A DNA stretch of 64,000 nt, taken from NCBI GenBank assembly GCA_030765065.1, contig CM060978.1, positions 219,685,498 through 219,749,497 on the forward strand, in the 5' to 3' direction. Origin of the DNA: Deroplatys truncata (taxonomy: Eukaryota; Arthropoda; Insecta; Mantodea; Mantidae). This document shows positions 54,613 to 64,000 of the stretch, piece by piece (position 1 is the first letter of the stretch; the number at the start of each line of letters is the position of its first letter). The translations under genes were made by a program, and so were the position numbers. The notes below the pieces were generated by a model. It was not told where the DNA came from. It ran no database searches and worked only from the letters and a program-made list of their open reading frames with translations.

Positions 54613-57105
54613 TTTTTTTGTATAGCGTTACCTCTCGTTGCCAGGGAATCTGTCCTCAGTTACATTAAATGGCCTGAGTTTGTGTCAAATGTATGGCAAT
54701 GTAACAATATTTTCTTCCATTCCACAAGCATCAACTGAAATACAGGCGGTAGTTGATAACCGGTTTTATCACTCCTGGACCAACGTAACTTTAAATCCAG
54801 ATTATTGTTACACCTAAGAGGAAAAGATGCGCCGACAGAAATTAAAACGTTTCCATGTAGTTAATAAGATACTACCTCCAAATACTATCAATGGCAGTTT
54901 TTCACTCTGAATTAGAAAATATTTTACTGTTTTAATTTTATACTTCTGGGAACTAATCCCTAATTATTACAGCACGCTACAATAAACAATTGCGAAATAT
55001 GGAGATAATTTTACACTAGTATTAAGGGTTTAAACCACAGGAATAGAATTGCATTTGGACGGCGTGGCAGATAGATTGATCTTTGAACCTAAAGGCGCAT
55101 TCCAGGAATAATACATAAAATTCAATCTATGGGCCATTCCGTGAAGGAAAGAGCTGAAACATTCTCAAATTTTGGGTTCTGCTTATTAATTCTGTAGACT
55201 TGTTTCAAACCGTGAAGCATTTTAATAATGAACTACTGCGGCCACGAGAGTTAACGGTATGAACTATTATGAACCGACCTAACAGGCAAAACATAAATGC
55301 CCTATGCGCAAACATGATTTCTCTAAAAGCACTTTCGGTGGTGTAACACAGAATTATAGTGATCTCATTTGAGTTACTTAGCCAGCAGTGTATATTCAAG
55401 AACAGCGAACAAAGATGGTTTGAAAATCTCTTCCATTTGACACTCTGCAGGGTAATAGATTAACGAAACGCATTTACCTCATTGAATAGAGGCATTTGAG
55501 CGCTACAGGTGAGAAAGAACACAAAGGAAAACACATTTTTTGCTTATGTCTGATGAACAAAGTTGGATAAATCGTGAAAGATGTTTGTGCTGCATTATGC
55601 AGTCGTATTTTCTGTATTTTAAGGGAACGTTTACTTAGCTTATGTGTATGACATTCTCCCTATGTTTATTATATTCGTAATGTTGTACTTTAACATATGT
55701 TTTTATCATGTAATATATAACTATATTCGAAATTTAAAAGGTACATTGCGATCAATTTGATCCACACGAATAGCGAAGTTGGATCTCTAGATATGTAACC
55801 TAAAGTACATTCATGTATTTAATTCCACCAATGTAAAGAGATTTTTTGGAATCATTCAGTACAGAGATGGGGATAGCATTATATATCTCAGGTTAAATAT
55901 GTTTTATAACTTATTAAAACTATGCACCTACTATCGTTTGTTTACAACACTTGGAAATTGTATTGTTTATATACTGTCACACAAGTTGGACGTAATCAGA
56001 TGCAGTAAAGGTGTTTTTGCTAAGAGCGTGAAACGTGACCCATGTTCTCGTGTGGTTTAAGGTGCTTGAGAGGACATCTATGGGTAAAAACCTAAATGCT
56101 ATTTATAGCGACCTGGCACGGCTAAACGTAAAACAGTCAGCTCGCTAGTCAGACTACTGTTCTATGGTAAAGCAATTTGCTGTCGCATTCACCTTTGATC
56201 TTCCAACCGCTGTCTACTGACGTTCTAGGTTAATGGCTTAGACCAATAAACCAACACAGTTTGTGCGGTGTCATACCTTTTGTGCAATTTCTGCATTTGG
56301 TCTCATTTATCGCCGATATAGCTATGCAAATTAATGTTGTGAAATTTCAACATTCATTTGAATTATTATGCTAGTTTTATTTTCCCTGTCTATGGTGGTA
56401 AAGAAAATGCTATATTTCACTAGTTATAAATTAGTAATTATTTTCTTTTGCTAAATGTGTATTTTTCTATTTGCTTCAGCAGTGTGTTAATACAAACTGT
56501 AAGGTTTACCTTTGTACAATACAATATTACATTTACAATTATTATTATAAAGGTATAACTTCGTAATAATTATGCTGTTATGTTTATTAATTTTATCCTT
56601 CTTCGACAGCGTATATCTACTTTGATTTGTAAGAAGCGGAAAAAATACATGAACGTTTTCTTGGACTTGTATGTGGTTACTCAAAAGTTATTTTGTGCAA
56701 ACGATAAGATATATGGTTGCATTTAAATGCGCACTGAAGGCCCGGCTTTGAAGGCTCAAAAAACAAGCACAACAAACGCTTCACTTTTCGAATATCACCT
56801 CACCTTCATGGAAATAGCTTTCTTACTTCAGAGACAGTATGTAACATGTTCAGAAATCTGTCAAGTGGAAACCATATAATAACATGCACCATATGCTGTG
56901 CCATGCGATAGCTCTGCTCTCAGCGGCGTGTCCATCAACATCGTCGGATACAACCGAACACTCTAGGGGCGGAAAAAAAAAACACTGGCACAATTTTTGG
57001 AATCAAAGGGGCATGTGTATGATTTCTAAATTGTGTTTGTGATCATGTAAATTATTCTGTCCTCCCTTAAAGCGAATATTATTTCTGTAGTGTAAAGCTT
57101 GTTTC
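54613..57105. other. Unrecognised interval
   Basis: The longest stretch without an identified repeat. Frames at 55205-55399 and 56487-56684 have no motifs. It may be old unique sequence or an intron. Confidence 0.5.
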
Positions 57106-57640
57106 GCCGAGCGAGATGGCTCTGCGCTAACGTGTGAGGTTCGCATTCGGTTCCGGGTTCGCTTCTCGTCAGGCCGGTAAATCTTGTTTTTTTCGTGGTT
57201 TCCAAGGTCGGTATGTGAATGTAGAAGGTTACTCTTCTACCATAATTTTCTGTCCATTTTCTTTCATATGTTTTAGGGTCGTAGAACCAGGCGACGGTGG
57301 TTGGCATGTTGTGGCAGGGAAATTGCGCTCTGGAAAGATTTCTCCCTGGGGCTTGGTGGAACTGCTGGGCCCCCTTCCTTTGGGAGTGTCTCGTCTATAT
57401 CCGGCACCCCTAGGTTGCGGGTGGCGAGGTCAGGGCTAGCTGAGGTTAGAATTGGTGTCATGTTAGAATCGTTATGGACCCCAATCTTACCGCGCACATT
57501 GTCCGGAACTGGTTGTCCTTCAGGTCTCCTCTTCATCGCTTCCTTCCAGGGCTCACGTTCGAAGCATAAAGGGCCCACTGTGGCCTCTATGAGGTTCTGT
57601 GCTACAGTTACTGGAGGCCTCTGCCACTGCTAACTCCACC
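57106..57640 (+). repeat. Long tRNA-derived SINE (SINE-L), full copy
   Basis: Head with GCCGAGCGAGATGGCTCTGC and box-B-like CCGGGTTCGCTTCTC, then TTTTTTCGTGGTTTCC, GGTCGTAGAACCAGGCGACG, TTTCTCCCTGGGGCTTGGTG, CTTCATCGCTTCCTTCCAGG and GCTCACGTTCGAAGCATAAA. It is the reference copy for aligning the pieces at 44685-46360. Confidence 0.72.
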
Positions 57641-58363
57641 TAAGGTTGTTTCAATAGGTGCACTAAAATGTGTGTTATATTGTACCAAAGGAGTTAGCTC
57701 CGCATTCAGAAGATATCGGTATCTAGTGCCCTGTATCCGCCAATTCGACTGGCCTGTTTTCGTGGTTTCCTCAGCTACCAGGCAAGTATTTCCCTTTGTG
57801 GGATTAATAAAGTTTAAAGTATGTTGGTAATGCTTTAAAGGCCAGTTCTTCTGAATAAAGTGACAAAAACTCCTAATACTGTTTTTAGTACAGCGACAGT
57901 ACATAATTTCTGCCAGTTCTATGAAGTAGCGACATAAAGTTGGCATGGTTTGTGTCGGTCGGAGATAGGACAGGTAGGAGAGTTATGAATAGAAACAGCC
58001 AAAATTAATAGCATTTTGGGGAAAAAGTAGAACCAAAAATGTGCTTGATATACAAATTTTACAGCAGGTATCAACGCCAGGTTTTAATATGCAATATAAG
58101 TGCAAATAGAGAAACAGAAATGTAGATGAATGTGGAAATACTCAATTTACAAATGATGTGCGAAACGATTAAAGAATAAAACGAGGAAAGACATAAGATT
58201 ACAATGTTATAAAGCTACAGTTCTTAAGTTGTTGTGTGGGACCTAGGTAATGAAGTTGGAAAGCAGAATATAGGCTGAGGAGAGCAACTTCCTCAGAAGA
58301 ACCAAATATAAGAACGAAATTGAATATGCAGCAAACTATCAAATCGAGAAATATTTAAAAAAA
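57641..58363. other. Interval, nothing recognised
   Basis: No gene supported. Confidence 0.5.
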
Positions 58364-59212
58364 TCTATTCTATACCTTCACATGACTTTCTCTACCCTCT
58401 GTCATTTATCAGTGGGTATAACCACTTTCACTAAAGCTTATTTTTCCATCTACTACATTTTAATCCAAATAAACCTTTGCAGAAACAGCTACATCACACA
58501 TTTGCTTATAGACACAAACAGATAGCGATAGCCAAATGTTTAAATGGACGCTATACGCTACCTTAAGATTCCATACTGTTTCCATGCAATCGCGAGAAAC
58601 AACTGAATACTGAAAGGATTTAAAGAATGACCAAGTAATGAACAATTCGAATTTTAAATAACGGGTATTTCAGAAATGGTTTAAACTTATTGGAAGTAAA
58701 TTGTGTGTTTTAAAGAGAGTACTTTTTTGTGTGGTAGCTTTTCGTCTATCGCTTAACGTTTAGCACTTGTACAAGATTATACAAAATTCCTTCCAAATGA
58801 AGTGGAATTCACTGGCTATTCCCAGAAAATTCAAGACATACATTTTATTTCTCACGTAAATACTTTTTAATATGTTGTATGTTAACGAAAATCGTTACCG
58901 CCATTTTTTAGAAAATAAAAAATTTCGATAAATGTTTCATGTAAAGGGTAGTTTGGGGTGGGGAATTTTGTTGACATTCTTTGTGTCGCATCCAAGGAAG
59001 GTACTGGACTTAAGTACAAGCTTGGTATTTATCCAACTTTTTGTTTTTGATTTATGCTGTACACACACACACACACACACCTTATTCTAAAAATGCTTTT
59101 ATCTTTTTTTGATTCAGTGAACCTCAAAGCATGTATTTACGGTGAAATCTTGGTATCGAACTTTTGTGTGCAATGCATTACTTCCCTACTTACTATACGC
59201 AGTAGAAAAAGT
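58364..59212 (-). mobile_element. Old HelA copy, complete, minus orientation
   Basis: 849 bases of the older subfamily, from TCTATTCTATACCTTCACAT to GCAGTAGAAAAAGT. CA core at 59062-59081. It is the best template for the old subfamily, with GACGCTATACGCTACCTTAA and CGCGAGAAACAACTGAATAC that the young copies lack. Confidence 0.75.
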
Positions 59213-60213
59213 AAAAAGAGAAGCATCATCTGTTAACCCCCCCCCCCAAGCAAAGAAAACCTGGAACCAACTGGACTATCCAAAACACATATGATTATAA
59301 ACAAAATCACAAAAGGAATTTAGGAAGACCTATGAGAAGGTGGTAAAAAATATAACTCGTATTCTAAACAATGGTTGCTAGCTTTATGGGAGCAAGATTT
59401 TTTTTTATTTTGAAGTGTGTAGAATCCAATGCATATGACAAGAAAACAGACATTCCAAAACATTTTGATGAACTATTCATATTTTGTAAAGCTTAAGATT
59501 TTTCGCTTTTAAAATAATTTCCGTTAGCAATGAATCAGTCTTTCCAAATATTATAATCAGGTGATTTTCTGTGAAACACGTTAAGAAACCTCAAGCCACT
59601 GTTTCCAAGAAATCAAGTACAGTTGAGAATGTGTAGCATTTCTTCTACGTGACGCCACGCGCGAAATTAAACGCCCTCTATTCTTGAACAGCTGTTATAT
59701 TCGTGAACCGGTGCTTTTAAAGGGCATGTTGTAACTAGCATTAAACAACGATACACAAAAATCTACAAAGCGTATTTTATTTAAACTAATGAAGTAAACT
59801 CCTTAAAGTATAAGGAGTTTTGGCTTAAAAATATATTACATTTCATAATATTTTGGGATTGTTTCTTCTTATTTTGGTAATGTTTTATGCATTTTTGCTG
59901 TCTCTGTTATGAGAAGAGTGAGCGATGGGGGTTCTGGTTTGAATAACGTGGTAATTTCTTATATATGGGGGTTGCATTAAAACATCTTCCGTTCTGAAAA
60001 TATTGACTATCTTTATTCCATAATTCCTCTCATACTTGATATCCGTCGCCACATTCATGTGTTCAGAACTGCCACATTAAATTTGTTTGTGTTTGTGTCC
60101 CCGGTTCCTGATAGTAGATTGTGTTTTTAAGCCCTAGACAGCATCAATCTTCAATTCCGATACTGTGAGCCTGTTACACACTTCTGTCCATCTTGGATGT
60201 TCATCGCGAAAAC
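59213..60213. other. Interval with a C homopolymer
   Basis: No gene recognised. A C run of about 13 bases occurs near 59236. Sequence next to 60213 may belong to an open frame interrupted by the LTR (see findings). Confidence 0.45.
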
Positions 60214-61144
60214 TGTGGCAGTAATTTGTAACACAATAATGTAAATGCCAGAGTGATTGTAGTATAAATAAGCATTATTGTATGACAATGATTTGGGATG
60301 TTTGTTAATTATAAGCATTGTTAGGAAATAAGTTTACACGGCTTCACTGAAACTGACAATAGGAGCGGATAACAATGAGCGAGGTGGTGAGTTGAATATT
60401 AATTAGAAGAGACAAACAAATGACGTCATATTGGCGCGCTTTTCTGTAGAAATGGAGGGAATATCTTCCTTATAGCATATGTTTTCGTAATTTTGATTGG
60501 ATATAAAAATAGACGCTAATGTTGGCGCGTTTTATTAACCAATAGCAGCTGGGTTATAATATTTAGGCATATTAGGGTGTGGGAATATAAAAAGCTAAAG
60601 CCAGAGGCAAGTATTGCCCAGTTCAACAGAATCATCCACGCATTACACGTCGCTGAGTCCAACAGAAACATTTGTGCATTACACGTCAATCAGTCCAACA
60701 GAAGCATTCGCGTGTAATACGTCGATCAGTTCAACATAAGTATTCGTGAGTTATACGTCGCGTAGTTCATACATAAAGTACACGTTACGCAATTCTACAG
60801 AATCTCTCGCGTCTTAAAGTTTGTTATAAATGTGAAACACGCGAATTAATAATGTGCAGTAAATAAGTGATTATAGTGATATTAGAAAATATAACAGTTT
60901 CAGTCTGGCATGTATCAAGAGTCAATATGTGAACTTAATTAATTGTGACGGTAATAAAAGTGTAAAAACAAATTCTTTTATCAGTGTTATCTTTTAGTAA
61001 AAACTCCTTTCCGTTTACACACCCTGTTCAAGAGATCTGCTCGACCGAGAAATAATAGCTAGCCGGAGGACAATGAACCCAAAATGCAAAATAATAAAAC
61101 AATAACAGGCGCTCAGAAAAAGATAACACGAAGTGACCGCGACA
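60214..61144 (+). mobile_element. Solo LTR, family C, copy 1
   Basis: 931 bases with TGTGGCAGTAA at the start and CCGCGACA at the end, the same TG...CA inverted termini as copy 2. TATA-like GGGAATATAAAAAGC near 60586 and polyadenylation-like GGTAATAAAAGTG near 60952 are in LTR order. A tandem repeat of 36 bases sits between them at 60621-60828. No internal region, primer-binding site or second LTR is present, so it is solo. Flanks AAAC and AATT do not form a clean duplication. Confidence 0.72.
60621..60828 (+). repeat. 36-base tandem repeat within solo LTR
   Basis: Units start at 60621, 60657, 60693, 60729 and 60765, each with GTYCAACA at the start and ACACGTC-like ends. The last units are shortened. 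The sister LTR has only two units (62853 and 62889). Confidence 0.85.
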
Positions 61145-61358
61145 AATTTGCTTCCATGCGTTGTGCAGATAAACATGAAGCATCTTGCAACCAACTAACA
61201 AAATGCCACTTCAAATTGTAACCCAAACGTGGGGCTAACAAACCATCGACTACAAAACCCAGTTGCACAAAATTTCTAACTGCCGTTATACGGAAATCGG
61301 GACCACCCTCTACATTATCAAATAAACAAGTGATCTTTAACCCAGTTGCTGTTGACAT
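61145..61358 (-). pseudogene. Unrecognised short open frame, cut by LTR
   Basis: A minus-strand frame from ATG at 61356-61358 runs 71 codons (MSTATGLKITCLFDNVEGG ... QRMEAN) and then enters the solo LTR. If the LTR and a four-base duplication are ignored, the frame continues beyond 60213 for roughly 20 codons. I do not recognise the protein. Fortuitous openness cannot be excluded. Confidence 0.3.
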
Positions 61359-61486
61359 TTTACTTTAAAATGTGTAGTATTTTGTCTGCAGATTGTTGAA
61401 AGTGAAGACACTTCTCACGCCTGCTTTGTAAATGAAAATTATAAGGTTCAGGTTATTGCCTTAAGTTTGAGTGCCTTTCTCTGTCA

Positions 61487-61772
61487 GTCGTCCTCCGTGG
61501 ACTAGTGGTACCTCTAGTTCCCAAGGTCGCGGGTTCAAACCCGGCGGAGGGCGATGGATTTTTTTTCGGGCGTAAAAATCCTTCGCACGGCTTCCTTCGG
61601 AAGGGAAGTAAGGCCGGTGGTTCTGTGTCGTAGATTTACGGCACATAAAAGAACCTCAAGCCTGATAAATAGTCCTCTGAGCAAAATTACCGGTCTTTCA
61701 CGCCCAATATAAAATGGGACGCTAAGAACCACAGCAGTTAAAGAGCGTCCATAAATAAAACTCAAAATTAAA
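61487..61772 (+). repeat. tRNA-derived SINE (SINE-G) with 8-base target duplication
   Basis: A tRNA-like head at 61491-61553 has a 7-base acceptor pairing (TCCTCCG with CGGAGGG), box A TGGACTAGTGGTA and box B GGGTTCAAACCC, followed by a non-tRNA body (GGTTCTGTGTCGTAGATTTA, CGCCCAATATAAAATGGGAC) and an A-rich tail. TTTCTCTG lies on both sides (61476-61483 and 61773-61780), marking a retroposed insertion. Confidence 0.8.
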
Positions 61773-62024
61773 TTTCTCTGACATGTAGTCATCCTTAACG
61801 ATACATAATGCCCCCACCTCAGGCTAAGGCAGTTCTCATTTAGTAGATAGATAAGGTATCCTTATTGGTTTCAAATTATTGAAGTTATAACACAAGTATT
61901 TAGTGCATGGGTCATTGACCGTACATGCATATTTAAGATAAAAGTATGATGACAAATAACAACAGAAAAAGAAAACAAAACAAAAAGAACAAGAAAAAGG
62001 AAAATGGAGATAAATTATCTTTGT

Positions 62025-64000
62025 CAAACTGAAAACATTTGACCTATCTTCGCGCACTTTAGCCAAGGAATTGCCCATGTTTCACCAGTTCCTCTGGTCA
62101 GCGCGTAGCTTCCAACATGCCAATCTCTTTCTTGAGGAACTTAAGAAGTTTTCTTTGAGTTTAATTGTTCTCCCACTGTGCACATTCCGCCAAAATATGT
62201 ACCCAGCCCCCCTCCAAATCACAGAATGGGCAGATTCTCCTGCCAGAATCGTCAGTTGCTTACTGTGCTCTCTCCAGCCCTCAAGGCTAAACCCTGCCAT
62301 TCCTGATCTTTCCTTTCTTCCTAAGTTAAGTATATATGCCTCTTTACCCCAATTAAATTTTATTTCATTTGCTAGACATAGAGAAGGTTTAATTTTACAA
62401 TCCGATTCTATTTCCTGTCGGTTGATGTCTCTTAGTCTTCTTTTGACACTGAGACAGTATTTTATATCACATTTTATAATGCCAGGGTGATTGTAGTGTA
62501 AATTAATATTATTGTATGTACAGGATTTTAGATGTTTGTTAGCCATAAGTATTGATAGGAAATAAGTTTATACGGCCTCACTGAAACTGACAATAGAAAT
62601 GGGTAACCATAAACCGAGGGGGTGAGTTGTTTATCACTAAGAAGAGACAAACAAATGACGTCAGGGTAGCGTGGTTTTCGTTAGAAATGGAGGGAATATC
62701 TTCCCTAGAGCATATATGTTAGTAGTAGTGATTGGCTGACAAAAGACGCTAATGTTGGCGCGATTTGGTAACCAATAGCAGCTCTATTATAATGTTTAGG
62801 CATTTCGAGGTGAAGGAGTATATATTCTCGAGCCATAAGCAAGTTTCACGCAGTTCTAAGGAATCTCTCGTGAGGTGCACGTCATACAGTTCGGAAGAAT
62901 CTCTCGCGAGGTACACTCGTAAAGTTAGTTACAAAAATGTGAAGTACGCGGTAACTAATACGACAGTAATTATATTCTGAGATACCACAGTTTCAGTCAG
63001 GCGTGTATAAAGATTAAGTATGTGAATTATTAAATAAGTGTGACGGCAATAAAAGCGTAGAAACAAATTCTTTTATCAGTGTTATCTTTTAGTAACAACT
63101 CCTTTCTGCTTACATGCATTGCTCAGAGATACTTGCTTAACTGAGTAATAATAACTAGCCGGAGGACAAATAACCCAAATTTTAAAATAATAAAACAATA
63201 ACAGGCGCCCAGCAAATAAGATAGCACGAACTGATTACTGCGACAACACCTTTCCATTTGTTTTTGTCATTTGTTTCAGCTCTTTGCCATACTGACCCCA
63301 TGCCTATTCTTGTCAAACCCCTTTCCAAATCAGCTGCCCAAAACTTAGGAGACAGGTTTTCTCGCTGGTATTTATAACATTTGGATCTTAATGCGGAGTT
63401 ATGCCCCTGCATCAGCTCTTATTTTGCAGTGTATTGTGTCTTCATAACATCCCACCTCCCTCAATATTCCCGAATTTGATGTGCCTTGTGAAACTCCAAG
63501 GGCTGTTTTCCAAAATGCTGCCTGTGTTTTATTTACATGCTCTGCTCTTTCCCATCCCCAGATTTCACTTCTGTACAACAAAATCGGTCTTATCATAATG
63601 TATCTACAGGTACATACGGTATCCGGAATAATTCATTTAACTGCCCTCGCCCTTTATAATTAGTTACAGATAGATGTTTGTTCCATTTTCCTCTCATATT
63701 AAACATTACTCCTAAATAGGAGAAATGTTTAACGTTTTGTAATACCATTTTTCATCCCTGCCATACACATAGCCATTTTTGAAAGTCATTGTTTTTGTTT
63801 TATTAATGTTTACCACCAAACCCCATTGTTTACACATTCTTCCAACCTGTTAATACCTTTCTGTAAGCCTTCTATCGTCACTGACAAAATTGGCATGTCA
63901 TCCACGTATAAAAGTACAGGAGTGCAGACATCGTCTACTTTTGGGGATTTCATTTCCTCTGATATTAACACTTCTGCTATATCAAATGATAAGGATCAAA
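62025..64000 (-). pseudogene. LINE-A reverse transcriptase (broken, right copy)
   Basis: Minus-strand pieces match the left copy: YVDDM at about 63900 (alanine of YADD replaced by valine), LYRSEIWGWERAEHVNKTQA at 63570-63510, CYKYQRENLSPKFWAADLER at 63375-63300, then after the LTR KRRLRDINRQEIESDCKIKP, GKEAYILNLGRKERSGMAGF and the finger region near 62230, where CPFC is shifted by frame changes. The terminal stop seen at 1771 is lost here (TAG became TTG). Multiple frameshifts show this copy is older or less constrained than the left one. Confidence 0.85.
62450..63245 (+). mobile_element. Solo LTR, family C, copy 2, inside LINE-A
   Basis: 796 bases from TGAGACAGTATTTTATATCA to TTACTGCGACA. 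ACAC lies on both sides (62446-62449 and 63246-63249). Removing the LTR and one ACAC gives CTTTTGACACCTTTCC, against CTTTTAACACCTTTCC in the intact sister LINE, so the insertion is resolved to the base. TATA-like sequence near 62818 and AATAAAAGCG near 63048 follow LTR order. Confidence 0.93.

Larger units (their letters stand above)
61841..64000 (-). mobile_element. LINE-A right copy, inverted, runs off the window
   Basis: Same family as 105-1961, on the other strand. The 3' tail is GATAGATAAGG at 61841-61855, and the match proceeds through the whole reverse-transcriptase C-terminal half to beyond the YxDD motif at the window edge. It is interrupted by a solo LTR at 62450-63245. Confidence 0.88.

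Noticed and set aside
61491-61553. Possible genuine tRNA gene (cloverleaf-like head with box A and box B)
   Set aside because: The anticodon arm is irregular, the sequence continues into a SINE body with an A-rich tail, and an 8-base target duplication surrounds the whole unit.
1-64000. CRISPR array, bacterial operon, phage or plasmid features
   Set aside because: No regularly spaced short direct repeats with unique spacers, no ribosome-binding-site-led gene series, and all recognisable genes belong to eukaryotic transposons.

Overview
The window reads as non-coding, transposon-rich DNA from an animal, most likely an arthropod and probably an insect with a large genome. The reasons are its AT-rich composition, the lack of any convincing host exon, and its repeat spectrum: mariner, Tc1-like and DUF4817-type transposons, a CGGBP1-like hAT, tRNA-derived SINEs, LINE fragments, solo LTRs and Helentron-like repeats. 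The organism call is inference from repeat content. Nothing looks bacterial, and there is no operon, CRISPR array or rRNA.

The dominant feature is one interspersed repeat family, here called HelA, with about 17 copies or fragments across the window in both orientations. A typical copy is 0.8 to 0.9 kb. It begins with ACTTTCTCTACT, carries a TG/CA microsatellite about 130 bases inside, and ends with a small hairpin followed by CATCAGA. The 12-base start is repeated inverted about 22 bases before the 3' end. Copies sit in runs of T with no clear target-site duplication. This matches the known architecture of non-autonomous Helentrons (HINE/DINE-1-like elements). Two longer copies (16256-17385 and 29824-31587) carry homologous protein-coding remnants in the same sense as the element. 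They resemble an unusual cysteine-protease-like protein and may be part of the autonomous parent. This is the best candidate for a little-described system here.

Layout: a 5'-truncated LINE (LINE-A) with an intact 555-codon reverse-transcriptase frame (105-1961); old HelA pieces and a SINE (2.7-5.2 kb); HelA and two LTR-like repeats (7-9.9 kb); a long SINE (10.7-11.4 kb); an old HelA with a young HelA nested inside it (11.5-13.3 kb); a conserved transposon-associated protein remnant split by a tandem SINE trimer (13.9-15.2 kb); a run of HelA copies with another SINE (15.3-21.2 kb); a mariner with 23-base TIRs and TA duplications (21.46-22.79 kb); a second, decayed mariner (23.3-24.4 kb); a MITE-like inverted repeat (25.3 kb); a Tc1-like element (26.4-28.5 kb); a decayed second LINE (29.2-29.8 kb); a long HelA (29.8-31.6 kb); a hAT of 3 kb (33.2-36.3 kb); an old HelA split by a Tc1 (37.0-39.0 kb); HelA split by an unknown insert (41.0-42.9 kb); a Tc1 inside a SINE (44.7-46.4 kb); HelA copies (47.0-48.4 kb); a DUF4817-type transposon containing a SINE (49.5-51.3 kb); an LTR-like repeat (52 kb); HelA (53.8 and 58.4 kb); a SINE (57.1 kb); a solo LTR (60.2-61.1 kb); a SINE with an 8-base duplication; and a second LINE-A copy in inverted orientation, itself broken by a solo LTR (61.8-64 kb).

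Almost every coding frame is damaged. The nesting gives a relative history: old HelA copies were hit by young HelA and by Tc1, LINE-A was hit by an LTR element, and the DUF4817-type transposon by a SINE. Coordinates of degraded ends are approximate.
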